NCBI GenBank assembly: GCA_947649225.1
Contig: CANSQX010000004.1
Span: 1-48,728 of the forward strand
From: an uncultured Flavonifractor sp.
GTDB lineage: Bacteria > Bacillota > Clostridia > Oscillospirales > Oscillospiraceae
DNA length: 48,728 nt
Direction: 5' to 3'
Made by a program: the position numbers and the translations under genes. This document shows, piece after piece, positions 17,096-26,300 of the stretch. The notes below the pieces were generated by a model. That model was not told where the DNA came from. It saw nothing but the letters and a program-made list of their open reading frames with translations, and ran no database searches. The first letter of the stretch is position 1, and every line of letters starts with the position of its first letter.

Positions 17096-18460
17096 TTATC
17101 GGATGTGCAGGGCGTCGGACATGACGCAGCGGCGCTTCCGGCAGAAGGACCGGGCCGAGGTGAGGCCCTCGCCGGTGGGGCCCGCGATGGTAAAGGTGGT
17201 GAAGCCCTCGCCGCCCACGCCGATGCCGGCATAGGAGGGGGCGTTCTTGACAAAAATGGTGGTCTGAAGCAGCTTTGCCATTTTGGTCAGCTTCTCCACG
17301 TTGGTGGAGTGCATCATCGCGGTGTGCCGGTTGCCGTTCTCAAAAACCCGGGCCATGTCGATGGCCTCGTCCACGTTGCGGGCCCGCACGACGGGAAGGA
17401 TGGGCATCATCATCTCCTCCCGGACGAAGGGATGATCGCCCGGCGTCTCCATGAGGATGACCTTTACGCCGTCGGGCACGGGCAGCCCCGCCTTCTCCAG
17501 GATATACGCGGCGCTCTTGCCCACGAAGTTGACATCCGGACCGCCCTTGTCGTTGGACACCAGCTCCCAGAGGGCCTGGATCTGGGCCGGATCCGTCATC
17601 AGCCAGGCCCCGTGCTGGGTCATACAGCGGATCAGCTCGTCGGCGATGCAGTCCACCGCCACAACCTCCTTCTCCGCGATGCAGGGCAGGTTGTTGTCGA
17701 AGGAGCAGCCGTTTACAATGTCGATGGCCGCCTTTTCAATGTTGGCGGTCTCGTCCACCACTACGGGGGGATTGCCCGCCCCCGCGCCAATGGCCTTCTT
17801 GCCGCTGGACATCACCAGCTTGACGATGCCCGGACCGCCGGTGGCCACCAGCATCCGGATCTTGGGGTGCTTCATCATCTCATTGGTGCTCTCAATCGAG
17901 GGCTCCCGGATGGTGGTAATCAGGTTGGCGGGGGCGCCCTGTTCGATCAGCCGCTTGTTCAGCAGCTCCACCAGCCAGGCCGACAGCTTCTTGGCCCGGG
18001 GGTGGGGGCTAAACACCACAGAATTGCCCGCAGCCAGCATCCCGATCGAGTTGCAGATGATGGTCTCGGAGGGGTTCGTGGCGGGGGTGATGGCTCCGCA
18101 GACGCCGAAGGGGCAGTATTCCACCAGGGTCAGGCCCTTGTCGCCGCTTTTGGCCTCGGTCACCAGGTCCTCAGTCCCCGGAGAGTTCAGCGCCGCCGCA
18201 CGGTTTTTGATGAGCTTCTGCTCATAATTCCCCATCCCGGTCTCCTCCACCGACATCAGGGAAATGATCTTGAGGACGTCAGGGGCGGTCACTGTGGTCT
18301 TGATGGTCTGCACAAAGCGCTCCCGATCCTCCATCGAGTAGCACAGGTAGGCCATCTGGGCCAGCTCAGCCGCACCGACTGCATCGTCCATACAGGTAAA
18401 GACGCCGAAGCGCTCGCTCTCACACTGCACTGCCGCAGGATTCCCATCTGTTTTTATCAT
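17096..18460 (-). CDS. CoA-acylating aldehyde dehydrogenase (PduP/EutE-like), copy 1
   Basis: 454-residue NAD- and CoA-dependent aldehyde dehydrogenase that would oxidise the aldehyde made by the glycyl radical enzyme to acyl-CoA. The catalytic Cys is in SFDNNLPC (Cys260), the PduP/EutE form. TPATNPSETIICN and ATGGPGIV are cofactor-side motifs. I start at the ATG at 18460, with AAGGAG 10 bases upstream; the in-frame stretch before it is not conserved. The C-terminus ends RKRRCVMSDALHIR, resembling the tail of the second copy at 23074. It lies directly between pduL and eutJ, so cargo status is very likely. Confidence 0.93.
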   Translation of the reverse strand: MIKTDGNPAAVQCESERFGVFTCMDDAVGAAELAQMAYLCYSMEDRERFVQTIKTTVTAPDVLKIISLMSVEETGMGNYEQKLIKNRAAALNSPGTEDLVTEAKSGDKGLTLVEYCPFGVCGAITPATNPSETIICNSIGMLAAGNSVVFSPHPRAKKLSAWLVELLNKRLIEQGAPANLITTIREPSIESTNEMMKHPKIRMLVATGGPGIVKLVMSSGKKAIGAGAGNPPVVVDETANIEKAAIDIVNGCSFDNNLPCIAEKEVVAVDCIADELIRCMTQHGAWLMTDPAQIQALWELVSNDKGGPDVNFVGKSAAYILEKAGLPVPDGVKVILMETPGDHPFVREEMMMPILPVVRARNVDEAIDMARVFENGNRHTAMMHSTNVEKLTKMAKLLQTTIFVKNAPSYAGIGVGGEGFTTFTIAGPTGEGLTSARSFCRKRRCVMSDALHIR

Positions 18461-18502
18461 AACAATCCATCTCCTTACCGGTCCGCACAAGCAGGGCCTG
18501 AT

Positions 18503-19165
18503 TCACGAACATGTCTGCGCTTTTTTGATCCGGATCATCTGGCCGTTCTTCAGCTCGCAGGCGTTGGCCTCGTCGGTGTCCACGTGCATCTCCGGCGCAA
18601 AACGGTCGGACACGTGGATCATCACGTTTTTCAGCACGCAGCCCCGGCAGCCGCCGGTCTCCACGCTCACGACCTCCTTATTCTGGACGCCCAGGGCGTT
18701 GGCCCGCTCCACGGAGAGGTGAATATGCCGCTTGGCCACAATGACGCCCCGCTTCAACTCCAGCCGCCCGGCCGGGCCCTCCAGAACGATCCCCGGGGTC
18801 CCGTCCAGATCGCCCGACTCCCGCACGGGAGCGGAGACGCCCAGCAGAAAACCGTCGGTCTTGGAGATCTCCACCTGCGTATAGGGGCGGAAGGGCCCCA
18901 GCACCCGCACATTGCGGATGCTCCCCTTGGGACCGTGCAGGGTGACGGTCTCCTCCGCAGCGTACTGCCCCGGCTGCTTGGACTGCTTTTTTACGTGCAG
19001 CACAGCGCCCTTGCCGAACAGAACCTCCGTGTCCTCCAGCGTCAGGTGGATGTGCCGGTTGGAGACTCCAACCGGGATGTCCTCGATAGAGGGCGCCTGG
19101 GTCCCGGCGTGCTCCCGCAGGACCTCCTCAATGATCCGCCGCAATACTTTCTCGTCAATTTGCAT
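18503..19165 (-). CDS. pduL: PduL-type phosphotransacylase
   Basis: 220-residue microcompartment phosphotransacylase that converts acyl-CoA plus phosphate to acyl phosphate and free CoA, recycling CoA inside the shell. The two PduL domains carry paired zinc-binding histidines in SNRHIHL (His38, His40) and AKRHIHL (His147, His149), with a further His in MHVDTDEAN (His194). The first 19 residues (MQIDEKVLRRIIEEVLREH) form the amphipathic encapsulation helix typical of PduL. ATG with AAGGAG about 11 bases upstream. The acyl phosphate would go to a kinase not present in the window. Confidence 0.95.
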   Translation of the reverse strand: MQIDEKVLRRIIEEVLREHAGTQAPSIEDIPVGVSNRHIHLTLEDTEVLFGKGAVLHVKKQSKQPGQYAAEETVTLHGPKGSIRNVRVLGPFRPYTQVEISKTDGFLLGVSAPVRESGDLDGTPGIVLEGPAGRLELKRGVIVAKRHIHLSVERANALGVQNKEVVSVETGGCRGCVLKNVMIHVSDRFAPEMHVDTDEANACELKNGQMIRIKKAQTCS

Positions 19166-19183
19166 CAGCCTTGCATCTCCTTT

Positions 19184-20353
<1,170 letters not shown>

Positions 20354-20377
20354 TGCATACCGCCTTTCTGGTTGCAA

Positions 20378-21379
20378 TCAGGTGCTGACCTGATTTTTGT
20401 ATTGCTGGGGGGTGATCCCCTCGTACTTCTTGAATACCTTGCTGAAATAGCTTCCCTCGTTGTAGCCCATCTTGAAGGCCGCGTCCGTCATGCTCATGCT
20501 GGTGAAGGCCAGATACATCTTTGCGCACTTGAGCTTGCGCAGATGGATGTAATCCATCACACTGATGCCTAAATTCTGCCGGAACAGCCGGCTCAGATAG
20601 CTCTGACTGATGTTGCAGGCCGTCCCGATGGTGACCAGACTGATATTCTCCTTCAGCTTGTTGTCGATCCAATCGAAGACCGTCCGCATGTGCTCGTATT
20701 TCGAAATCGTGATCTGCCGGAACGCGTAATCCATCACGTCGTACAGCCAGAAGGTCCAGGAGATGCTCTCCCGGGCAAACAGATGGTTGATGGGGAAGAG
20801 CTCCTCCACATTGGCGTCCGCCTCGGTGATGGGATCCAGCGTACCCAGGACCTCCCGGCCGATCTGCAGGAAGCAGCTCCGGATATTTGCCTCGTTGCCC
20901 TTCTCCCGCTGGTAAATCTTTTCCACAATCTGGGCGGCCAGCGGCGTGATTTGCAGGTACTGCCGTTCCTCCAGAATCTGGCTGAGCTGCCGGACGTAGT
21001 CCTCCTCTGCGTTGTGGAGGCGCTTATACTCCTCCAGGATCTGAGCGATCATGGAGAAGGAGACCGGTTTGGAGATATACTCCCGAACCTTGGCGCTCAG
21101 GGCCTCCCGTGCAAAGGAAAAGTTGTTGTAGGCGGTAATGATGTAGATGGTAATGGAGGGGTTGCGCTTATAGATCGCCTTGCTGGCCTCAATGCCGGAG
21201 ATCCCAGGCATCATAATGTCCATCAAAACAATATGGATGTCCTCTTCGGCGCAGAGCTCCACGGCCTCCTCGCCGCTCTCCACACAGGCCGCCACCTGGA
21301 AGCCCTCTACCTGGGTGACCATGGCGCGCAGCGCCTCCCGCATCAGTTTTTCATCATCCACAATCAGCACTCTGTACAT
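20378..21379 (-). CDS. Response regulator, receiver plus AraC-type DNA-binding domain (YesN-like)
   Basis: 333-residue transcription regulator. The receiver domain (1-120) is intact: acidic pocket D9/D10, phospho-acceptor Asp54 in VLMDIMMPG, Thr82, and Lys104 in YISKPVS. The AraC/XylS double helix-turn-helix occupies the last ~100 residues (SLVTIGTACNISQSYLSRLF and DAAFKMGYNEGSYFSKVFKK). The start codon overlaps the stop of the PocR sensor gene (TAATG), so the two are coupled. It most likely activates the microcompartment genes. Its partner kinase lacks the phospho-accepting His, which raises the question of how this regulator is phosphorylated. Confidence 0.93.
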   Translation of the reverse strand: MYRVLIVDDEKLMREALRAMVTQVEGFQVAACVESGEEAVELCAEEDIHIVLMDIMMPGISGIEASKAIYKRNPSITIYIITAYNNFSFAREALSAKVREYISKPVSFSMIAQILEEYKRLHNAEEDYVRQLSQILEERQYLQITPLAAQIVEKIYQREKGNEANIRSCFLQIGREVLGTLDPITEADANVEELFPINHLFARESISWTFWLYDVMDYAFRQITISKYEHMRTVFDWIDNKLKENISLVTIGTACNISQSYLSRLFRQNLGISVMDYIHLRKLKCAKMYLAFTSMSMTDAAFKMGYNEGSYFSKVFKKYEGITPQQYKNQVST

Positions 21380-22659
21380 TAAGGCTTCCTCCCATCAAAG
21401 GATCGCGGATAACGTACCGTGCATGTTGTGCCCTTTCCCCGTTTGACCTCGATCTGAACCCGGTACTCCGGCCCGAAATGCTTCTCCAGCCGCTGGTTGA
21501 CAATATCAATGCCCTTGGCGATGATTTCGGTCTGCTCCTCCTCTGTCCGGTGGGCAAAAAACGCCTGCAATTCGCTGTCGTTCAGACCGGGACCGTCGTC
21601 GGCCACACAGATGACCACATGGTCCTGGTCGTAGTCCGCAGTGACATCAATGCGGCCCTCTCCGGACTTGCAGACGATCCCGTAATAGACGGCCCGCTCC
21701 ACCAGGGGAAAGACCAGCATGTTGGGCACCTGCTGCAGCTCCATCCCATTCGCCATCTGGATGCGGTAGGACAGCCGCTCCCCCATGCAGCGCTTCTGAA
21801 CAAAGAGGTAGTGGTCCACCATCTTCATCTCGTCCGCCAGCAGCTCGGAGGGATTTTTCCGGTTTGTGCTCTCCAGCAAAAACCGGGCGAACACCGTAAT
21901 GACCTCGTTGCTCTGGCGGGCGTTTTCAATGGCCGCAATGTTGGAGATGGCGGTCAGGGTGCTGGACAAAAAGTAGGGGCTCATCAGGGAGCGCAGCTCC
22001 ACCAGCTTGGACTCGTTGAGTCCCTTTTCCAGCTCCATGCGCTGCTCGCGTTCGATGTACAGTGCGATTTGGTCATCGTGATGCTTGCGCTGGATGACAT
22101 TGATCAGCTCCTTCTCACCCAGCTGCTGGACCACCAGGGAGATAAGCTCCGTAATGTGCAGAAATTTCTCATAGGGGAGCTGGAGTACATGCTCGAAATC
22201 CTCTTGGAATTCTTTGGACCAGTCCCGGCTGTGGTGGAGCACCGAGCTGAGATGCACCACGTCGGGCGGCGCGTCCTGGCAGTTGATCTGCCCGCCGATA
22301 AAGCCGCCCAGAAACTGGCCCTGTACTTCCAGGGGAATCGCCACCTCCAGCAGGCCGCAGGGGCAGAAATAGACGTTGGTGTTCCGAAACACCGCCGCCT
22401 GAATGGCGCCGAACGCGTTGGAGGCGGAGCACAGCTTGGCGCGCTCCGGGTCCTCCTGCACCCGCTTGCAGAAGCTGCAAAAGGAGATGGAATCCGTAAC
22501 CGGCTCGCCCCGGTAGTCCACCGTGACAAAGGCGAGACCCGTGGCCGCAGCAATCTTCTGCATAATATTTTCCAGGTTCTTGCGTCCAAACAGCTCCAGG
22601 ATGTCGAAGCCGGATTTTGCTGTGGGATCATCAAATAAATGTTGCGGCATGAGTTCCAT
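21379..22659 (-). CDS. PocR-domain sensor, degenerate LytS/YesM-type histidine kinase
   Basis: 426-residue cytoplasmic sensor. Residues ~15-180 are a PocR domain, the ligand-sensing domain of the propanediol regulator PocR, with conserved Cys in FCSFC, AKLC and YFCPCGLLEVAIPL. A coiled-coil segment (~185-220) leads into a kinase core. In YesM/LytS kinases the H-box reads PHFLFN; here it is SPYFLSS (Tyr229 replaces His). The N-box usually ENA-xx-HG is ERAVYYG (Arg322 replaces Asn). The G1 box VADDGPGL is kept. It is therefore probably unable to autophosphorylate in the normal way. The ATG at 22659 follows AAGGGGG by 9 bases. Likely senses a diol or related compound (from the family). Confidence 0.88.
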   Translation of the reverse strand: MELMPQHLFDDPTAKSGFDILELFGRKNLENIMQKIAAATGLAFVTVDYRGEPVTDSISFCSFCKRVQEDPERAKLCSASNAFGAIQAAVFRNTNVYFCPCGLLEVAIPLEVQGQFLGGFIGGQINCQDAPPDVVHLSSVLHHSRDWSKEFQEDFEHVLQLPYEKFLHITELISLVVQQLGEKELINVIQRKHHDDQIALYIEREQRMELEKGLNESKLVELRSLMSPYFLSSTLTAISNIAAIENARQSNEVITVFARFLLESTNRKNPSELLADEMKMVDHYLFVQKRCMGERLSYRIQMANGMELQQVPNMLVFPLVERAVYYGIVCKSGEGRIDVTADYDQDHVVICVADDGPGLNDSELQAFFAHRTEEEQTEIIAKGIDIVNQRLEKHFGPEYRVQIEVKRGKGTTCTVRYPRSFDGRKP

Positions 22660-23073
22660 CGGTAACAACCCCCTTGGATAGGATGGTTCTCATTCTACCA
22701 TAGGCAGCCGTAGGGGTGAACTAGAAATCTCACTTCGCACCGGCGGCACTGCGCCGCGCTGGGATACGGCCCGCTGCCGCATAAAACGACATGCCATGCA
22801 GAAAAGGGCTGGAAAACAGACAAATATGCCTGTTTTCGGAAAAGAGCCGCAGATGCGGCACAGAAAAGGCGCCGGGCCAGGTCCACCGCCCGGAGCGCCG
22901 GGCTGAGCCCGGCGTCCGATGAATTTTGGTCCGCACAAAGCACACATTTTACCCGTTTTAAGCGGATGGGCCGGGGAATGCACCCGCTTTTGCGAGCTCC
23001 TCCGGCCCGGCGGCAGAACGGTCTGTGCAGTCTGCCGTTTTTTGCCCCGCTGCCGGTTGTCCGCGCTCTGCCC
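22660..23073. other. 414-bp gap inside the microcompartment locus
   Basis: No gene is supported here. It holds the sensor promoter (22692-22720) and several small hairpins: GAAAACAG/CTGTTTTC at about 22812-22837, GCCGCAGATGCGGC at about 22847-22862, and a CGCCGGGCT/AGCCCGGCG stem at about 22898-22916. These may slow or end transcripts coming from aldehyde dehydrogenase 2. Short open frames on both strands have no motifs or ribosome sites. Confidence 0.5.
22692..22720 (-). promoter_or_regulatory. Predicted promoter for the sensor/regulator and downstream shell genes
   Basis: Minus-strand TTCACC, 17-base spacer, TAGAAT, ending about 33 bases upstream of the sensor start. It would separate the locus into two transcription units: dehydratase to aldehyde dehydrogenase 2, and sensor to PduT. 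Confidence 0.5.
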
Positions 23074-24435
23074 TCAGCGGATAGAAAAGCCGGTGGTCAG
23101 CGTGCAGCGTCTTCTGCGCGCAAAATGCCGCGCCGTCGTCACGCCCTCGCCCGTGGTGTTGGCAATCGTAAAGCTGGCGGTGCCCTCGCCGTTGAAGCCG
23201 ATCCCCACCAGAGAGGAGCCGTTTTTGATGAACACAGAGGTCTGCATCACCCGGGCGGCCTCGTTCAAATGCTCCATGGACTGGGAGTGGATCATGGCCG
23301 TGTGCCGGTTGCCCTGCTCGATGAAGAGGGCGGTCTCCAGCGCCGTATCAAAGTCGGGCACCCGGATCAGCGGTACCAGCGGCATCATCATCTCCAAGGT
23401 TGCAAAGGGATGGGTCTTGACGGTGTCCACCACAATCAGGCGCACCTTATCCTTGCAGGGAATTCCGGCAGCCGCCAGAATTTCATTGGCGCTCTTGCCC
23501 TCCAGGGCCCGGTTCATCGTCAGGTTCCGGGTGACGGCCGCCTTGGTCAGCAGGAGCATCTCCATCTCGTCCGTGACGTAATAGACCTTCTCCCGCTTCA
23601 GCGCCTCCACAAAGGGGCCTGCCGCCGCCGCCGTAACGACAATATTTTTCTCGCTGAGACACATGATATTGTGGTCAAACGATGCACCGTCTACAATATC
23701 ACGGGCCGCTTTCTCCATATATGCAGTCTCGTCCACAATGACCACCGGATTGGCGGGTCCCGCGCCGATGACCCGCTTGGAGGAGGAGAGCGCCCGGGAG
23801 AGCATCTTGCCGCCGCCGGTCACCACGACCATGGCCACGTCGGGGTGGTTCATGACCCCTTCCGCCACCTGCATGGAGGTCTCGGGCAGGGCGGAGACCA
23901 GATTTGCAATGCCGCACGTCTCCAACACAGCCTCGTTGATCTGCCGCGCCACATGGCGTGAGAGCGCGACGCACCTGGGGTGGGGGATGTGAATGACGGC
24001 GTTTCCGGCAGCCAGCATTCCCAGCGTGTTGCCGATCAGGGTGGCGCAGGGATTGGTGGCGGGCTGCACCGAGCAAATGACCCCGTAGGCGGAATACTCA
24101 AACAGCGTCATGCCATCGTCACCGGTCTGCACGTCGGTCACCAGGTCCTCCACGCCGGGGGTTTTATGGATTGATAGCATCAGCTTGACAATCTTGTCCT
24201 GTGTATTGCCCATCCCGGTGGCCTCCAGCTCCTGAACGGCCATGGACGTCACCATCGGGATCAGCTTGCTCTTGATTGCCGCAAGGATTTTCTGCCTGCT
24301 GCTTAGATTCAGCTTGGAATAGGCCTGATAGGCCTGCACGGCGTCGGCGATGATCTGCTCAACTTCGCTCACCGGCCGGCATACATCCGCCCTGGCGGTA
24401 TGATCCATATCGTTATACCCCATAACAAACTCCAT
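23074..24435 (-). CDS. CoA-acylating aldehyde dehydrogenase, copy 2
   Basis: 453-residue paralogue of the enzyme at 17096-18460, with the same CoA-acylating architecture. The catalytic Cys is in SFDHNIMC (Cys259), and QPATNPCATLIGN and VTGGGKMLSRAL match cofactor segments. The tail RRRRCTLTTGFSIR is like that of copy 1. Sequence divergence is substantial, so this is not a recent duplication. The ATG at 24435 lies 5 bases after the upstream stop; an ATG four codons later with GGAG in front is an alternative. It is in the dehydratase-proximal half of the locus, so it is probably the main partner of the glycyl radical enzyme. Confidence 0.92.
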   Translation of the reverse strand: MEFVMGYNDMDHTARADVCRPVSEVEQIIADAVQAYQAYSKLNLSSRQKILAAIKSKLIPMVTSMAVQELEATGMGNTQDKIVKLMLSIHKTPGVEDLVTDVQTGDDGMTLFEYSAYGVICSVQPATNPCATLIGNTLGMLAAGNAVIHIPHPRCVALSRHVARQINEAVLETCGIANLVSALPETSMQVAEGVMNHPDVAMVVVTGGGKMLSRALSSSKRVIGAGPANPVVIVDETAYMEKAARDIVDGASFDHNIMCLSEKNIVVTAAAAGPFVEALKREKVYYVTDEMEMLLLTKAAVTRNLTMNRALEGKSANEILAAAGIPCKDKVRLIVVDTVKTHPFATLEMMMPLVPLIRVPDFDTALETALFIEQGNRHTAMIHSQSMEHLNEAARVMQTSVFIKNGSSLVGIGFNGEGTASFTIANTTGEGVTTARHFARRRRCTLTTGFSIR

Positions 24436-24440
24436 TCTGC

Positions 24441-25220
24441 TCAGACCTCGGCCGGGCCGCCCAGCACGGCCGGGCCGTCGCTCCGGCCGGATTCATGGGT
24501 ATCCGTCTCCCCGGCGGGAAGGACGGACGCGTCATGCTTGCCGTCCGGCTTCTTCGCACTGGATTTTGTGCGCTTTTTGACCTGCCGTGTTTTTTTGCCC
24601 GTACTGCGCGGGGGAGCGTCCTCTCCAGGCGCTTCAGCCTCCTGCGCCGTTTTATCCTCCGCAGCTGCTATGGGTTCCGCCGGCACTGGTTCAGGCTCCG
24701 CAGCTGCTGCCGGTTCCGCCGGCACTGGTTCAGGCTCCGCAGCTGCTGCCGGTTCCGGCTCCGCCTCCACAGGCGGGACCGGCTCTGCCACGGCGGACTC
24801 AGCCACGATGGAGGGCTCCTCCGGTTCTGCGGCCGCCGGCTCAGGCGCCCCGGCAGGCTCAGACGCCGCACCGGGCTCCTGCGGCGGGTCAGGCGTCTCT
24901 GACGGGCCGTCCGGTGTTCCGCACGTCCCGCGCCCGTCCGGGTCGGGATCGTCGGAGAAAAATGCGGTCACCGCAGGCACGGGGCGGGGAATCACTTTGG
25001 AGGTGACGAAATGGCCGTACTGCTCGCCCACCTGCTTTCCGGCGGTGATAGCGGCGTTGACCGCCGCCACGTCCCCCCGGATTTTGACGGTAATCCAGCC
25101 GAACCCCTTGGCACGTTCTATATTTGCAATTCTGACATCTGCGGTCTTCGCCATGATGTCGGCGACGACGATGGCGGTTGCCAGACCTTGAATTTCAATC
25201 ATTCCCAAAGCGCTTTCCAT
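24441..25220 (-). CDS. BMC-H shell protein with long disordered acidic/basic tail
   Basis: 259 residues: an N-terminal BMC domain (about 1-92, starting ALGMIEIQGLATAIVVAD) followed by an unusual ~165-residue extension. The start at 25220 has AAAGGAGG 8 bases upstream. The pore loop reads RAKGFG instead of the usual KIGSG, putting Lys and Phe at the hexamer centre. The tail is first Pro/Asp/Gly-rich, then Glu/Pro/Ala-rich with a repeated AEPEPVPAEP element (about 145-190). It then turns strongly basic (KKTRQVKKRTKSSAKK, about 209-224) and ends acidic. Ordinary BMC-H proteins are 90-110 residues. The tail probably faces one side of the shell and could recruit cargo or position the organelle (inference). 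Confidence 0.9.
   Translation of the reverse strand: MESALGMIEIQGLATAIVVADIMAKTADVRIANIERAKGFGWITVKIRGDVAAVNAAITAGKQVGEQYGHFVTSKVIPRPVPAVTAFFSDDPDPDGRGTCGTPDGPSETPDPPQEPGAASEPAGAPEPAAAEPEEPSIVAESAVAEPVPPVEAEPEPAAAAEPEPVPAEPAAAAEPEPVPAEPIAAAEDKTAQEAEAPGEDAPPRSTGKKTRQVKKRTKSSAKKPDGKHDASVLPAGETDTHESGRSDGPAVLGGPAEV
24673..24750. repeat. Two perfect 39-bp tandem repeats in the BMC-H tail coding region
   Basis: Units 24673-24711 and 24712-24750 are identical and a partial third follows. Each encodes 13 residues containing AEPEPVPAEP. The unit length is a multiple of three, so copy-number change would keep the reading frame. Confidence 0.9.
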
Positions 25221-25375
25221 GGAACACGCCTCCTTTGGCCGCATTGACTGTGACGGCACTCAACGGTTGTGCATATCAGCTTTTGAGGAAAAACCGGTTA
25301 AATCCTGACGACAGGCCGGGGCGCAGGGCGTCCCCACGGCCTGTCATGCTTGAAATGGGAGCTTCGGAGCCCTGG

Positions 25376-25407
25376 TCCCTGCCGGACGGCTTGCCGTCCG
25401 GCAGGGA
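25376..25407 (-). repeat. Intercistronic hairpin between flavoprotein and tailed BMC-H genes
   Basis: 14-bp stem TCCCTGCCGGACGG / CCGTCCGGCAGGGA with a 4-base loop, inside the 222-base gap 25221-25442. A second weaker pairing (GACAGGCC/GGCCTGTC) lies at about 25311-25345. No T-run, so more likely an RNA-stability or attenuating element than a full terminator. Confidence 0.55.
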
Positions 25408-25442
25408 TTCGGACCCAAGAATGAGGGAGTGGAGAAATCATC

Positions 25443-26216
25443 TTAAAAAGCGTCTGGCCCGGGGGGCTCATAGCGAAGCTGGATCCCGCGCTCCGCTGCG
25501 CGCTCTGCCGCCAGGGGGGACACCACGTCGCCCTCACGCAGCCAGAGGATGCCACCAGGGGCCGCGCCGGCCAGATCCTGGGTGGTAATAATACGTTTTT
25601 TCCCTCTGGGGGCGGCGGGCCCCCGGTTTGCTGCGGTCAGAAGGGATACCGGCTCCACCGGTTCGGGAGCGCGGGGCGGAGCGGCCTGCTGGGTAACCAC
25701 ATACCGGGCGGGCAGACGGTCGAAGCAGATGCCGAAGGATTCGGCCTCCCGGTAATAGGCCTCAATCTTCCGCTGATAGGCCGCGGGCTCCAGGCCGGTG
25801 AACATGGGGGACTCCCGCCGCATGAAGACGGGCTGTCCGCGGGCGATACACTGGGCGATCCACCGGGATTCAAAGTCGTCCTGAAGGCACAGCGCGAGCT
25901 TGACCACCAGAGCCCGGGAGGGGATGGGCAGCACGGTCAGACAGTCCCCCACAGGGAAGACCGCCGCGCTGCGCGTCACAATTTCGGACACCCCGGCGGC
26001 GCGTAGCGCCTCCCCGCCGGTATCGCCGTCGGGTACAATGGCGGTGATCGCATAGCTGCCCCGCAGGGTCTGAAGCAGATCGGCGCACAACCCCTGGGCC
26101 TGCCAGTCCTCCGGCAGAAGGAGACAGGCGTCCGGCAACGCCGGACCGGCGTTCTGCTCCCTTTGGATCTGCAAAAGCACCCGCTGGATCAATTCGGTAA
26201 GCTGTCTGTCGTCCAT
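25443..26216 (-). CDS. Microcompartment-associated flavoprotein-like protein with encapsulation helix
   Basis: 257 residues. The first ~20 (MDDRQLTELIQRVLLQIQRE) form an amphipathic helix like the cargo-targeting helices of PduL and the cupin. The middle (about 27-170) resembles the HFCD/flavoprotein fold, with ACLLLPEDW at the start and segments such as PSRALVVKLAL and GQPVFMRRE. The end has IITTQDL-x(20)-VVSPLAAERAAERGI, a short motif also seen in other microcompartment proteins. It is cotranscribed with the shell genes. Function is unknown; a flavin-binding cargo protein is the best guess. ATG with GGAGGAG close upstream. Confidence 0.7.
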   Translation of the reverse strand: MDDRQLTELIQRVLLQIQREQNAGPALPDACLLLPEDWQAQGLCADLLQTLRGSYAITAIVPDGDTGGEALRAAGVSEIVTRSAAVFPVGDCLTVLPIPSRALVVKLALCLQDDFESRWIAQCIARGQPVFMRRESPMFTGLEPAAYQRKIEAYYREAESFGICFDRLPARYVVTQQAAPPRAPEPVEPVSLLTAANRGPAAPRGKKRIITTQDLAGAAPGGILWLREGDVVSPLAAERAAERGIQLRYEPPGPDAF

Positions 26217-26242
26217 CTGGCTCCTCCGCCTTCTCTAAGAGT

Positions 26243-26282
26243 TCCCGGAATCCGGGCGCAGGGCTGCGCCCGGATTCCGGGA
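26243..26282 (-). repeat. Large intercistronic hairpin between BMC-H and flavoprotein genes
   Basis: Near-perfect 18-19-bp stem (TCCCGGAATCCGGGCGCAG paired with CTGCGCCCGGATTCCGGGA) with a tiny loop. No T-run follows. It probably protects the upstream BMC-H and PduB messages from 3' decay or damps readthrough, which would favour high shell-protein output. Confidence 0.6.
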
Positions 26283-26300
26283 GGCTTCCTGGTGCGGCAA

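Noticed and set aside
24668-24871. CRISPR-like repetition in the 24.6-24.8 kb region
   Set aside because: Repeats are directly tandem 39-bp coding units without spacers and encode the Pro/Glu-rich tail of a shell protein.
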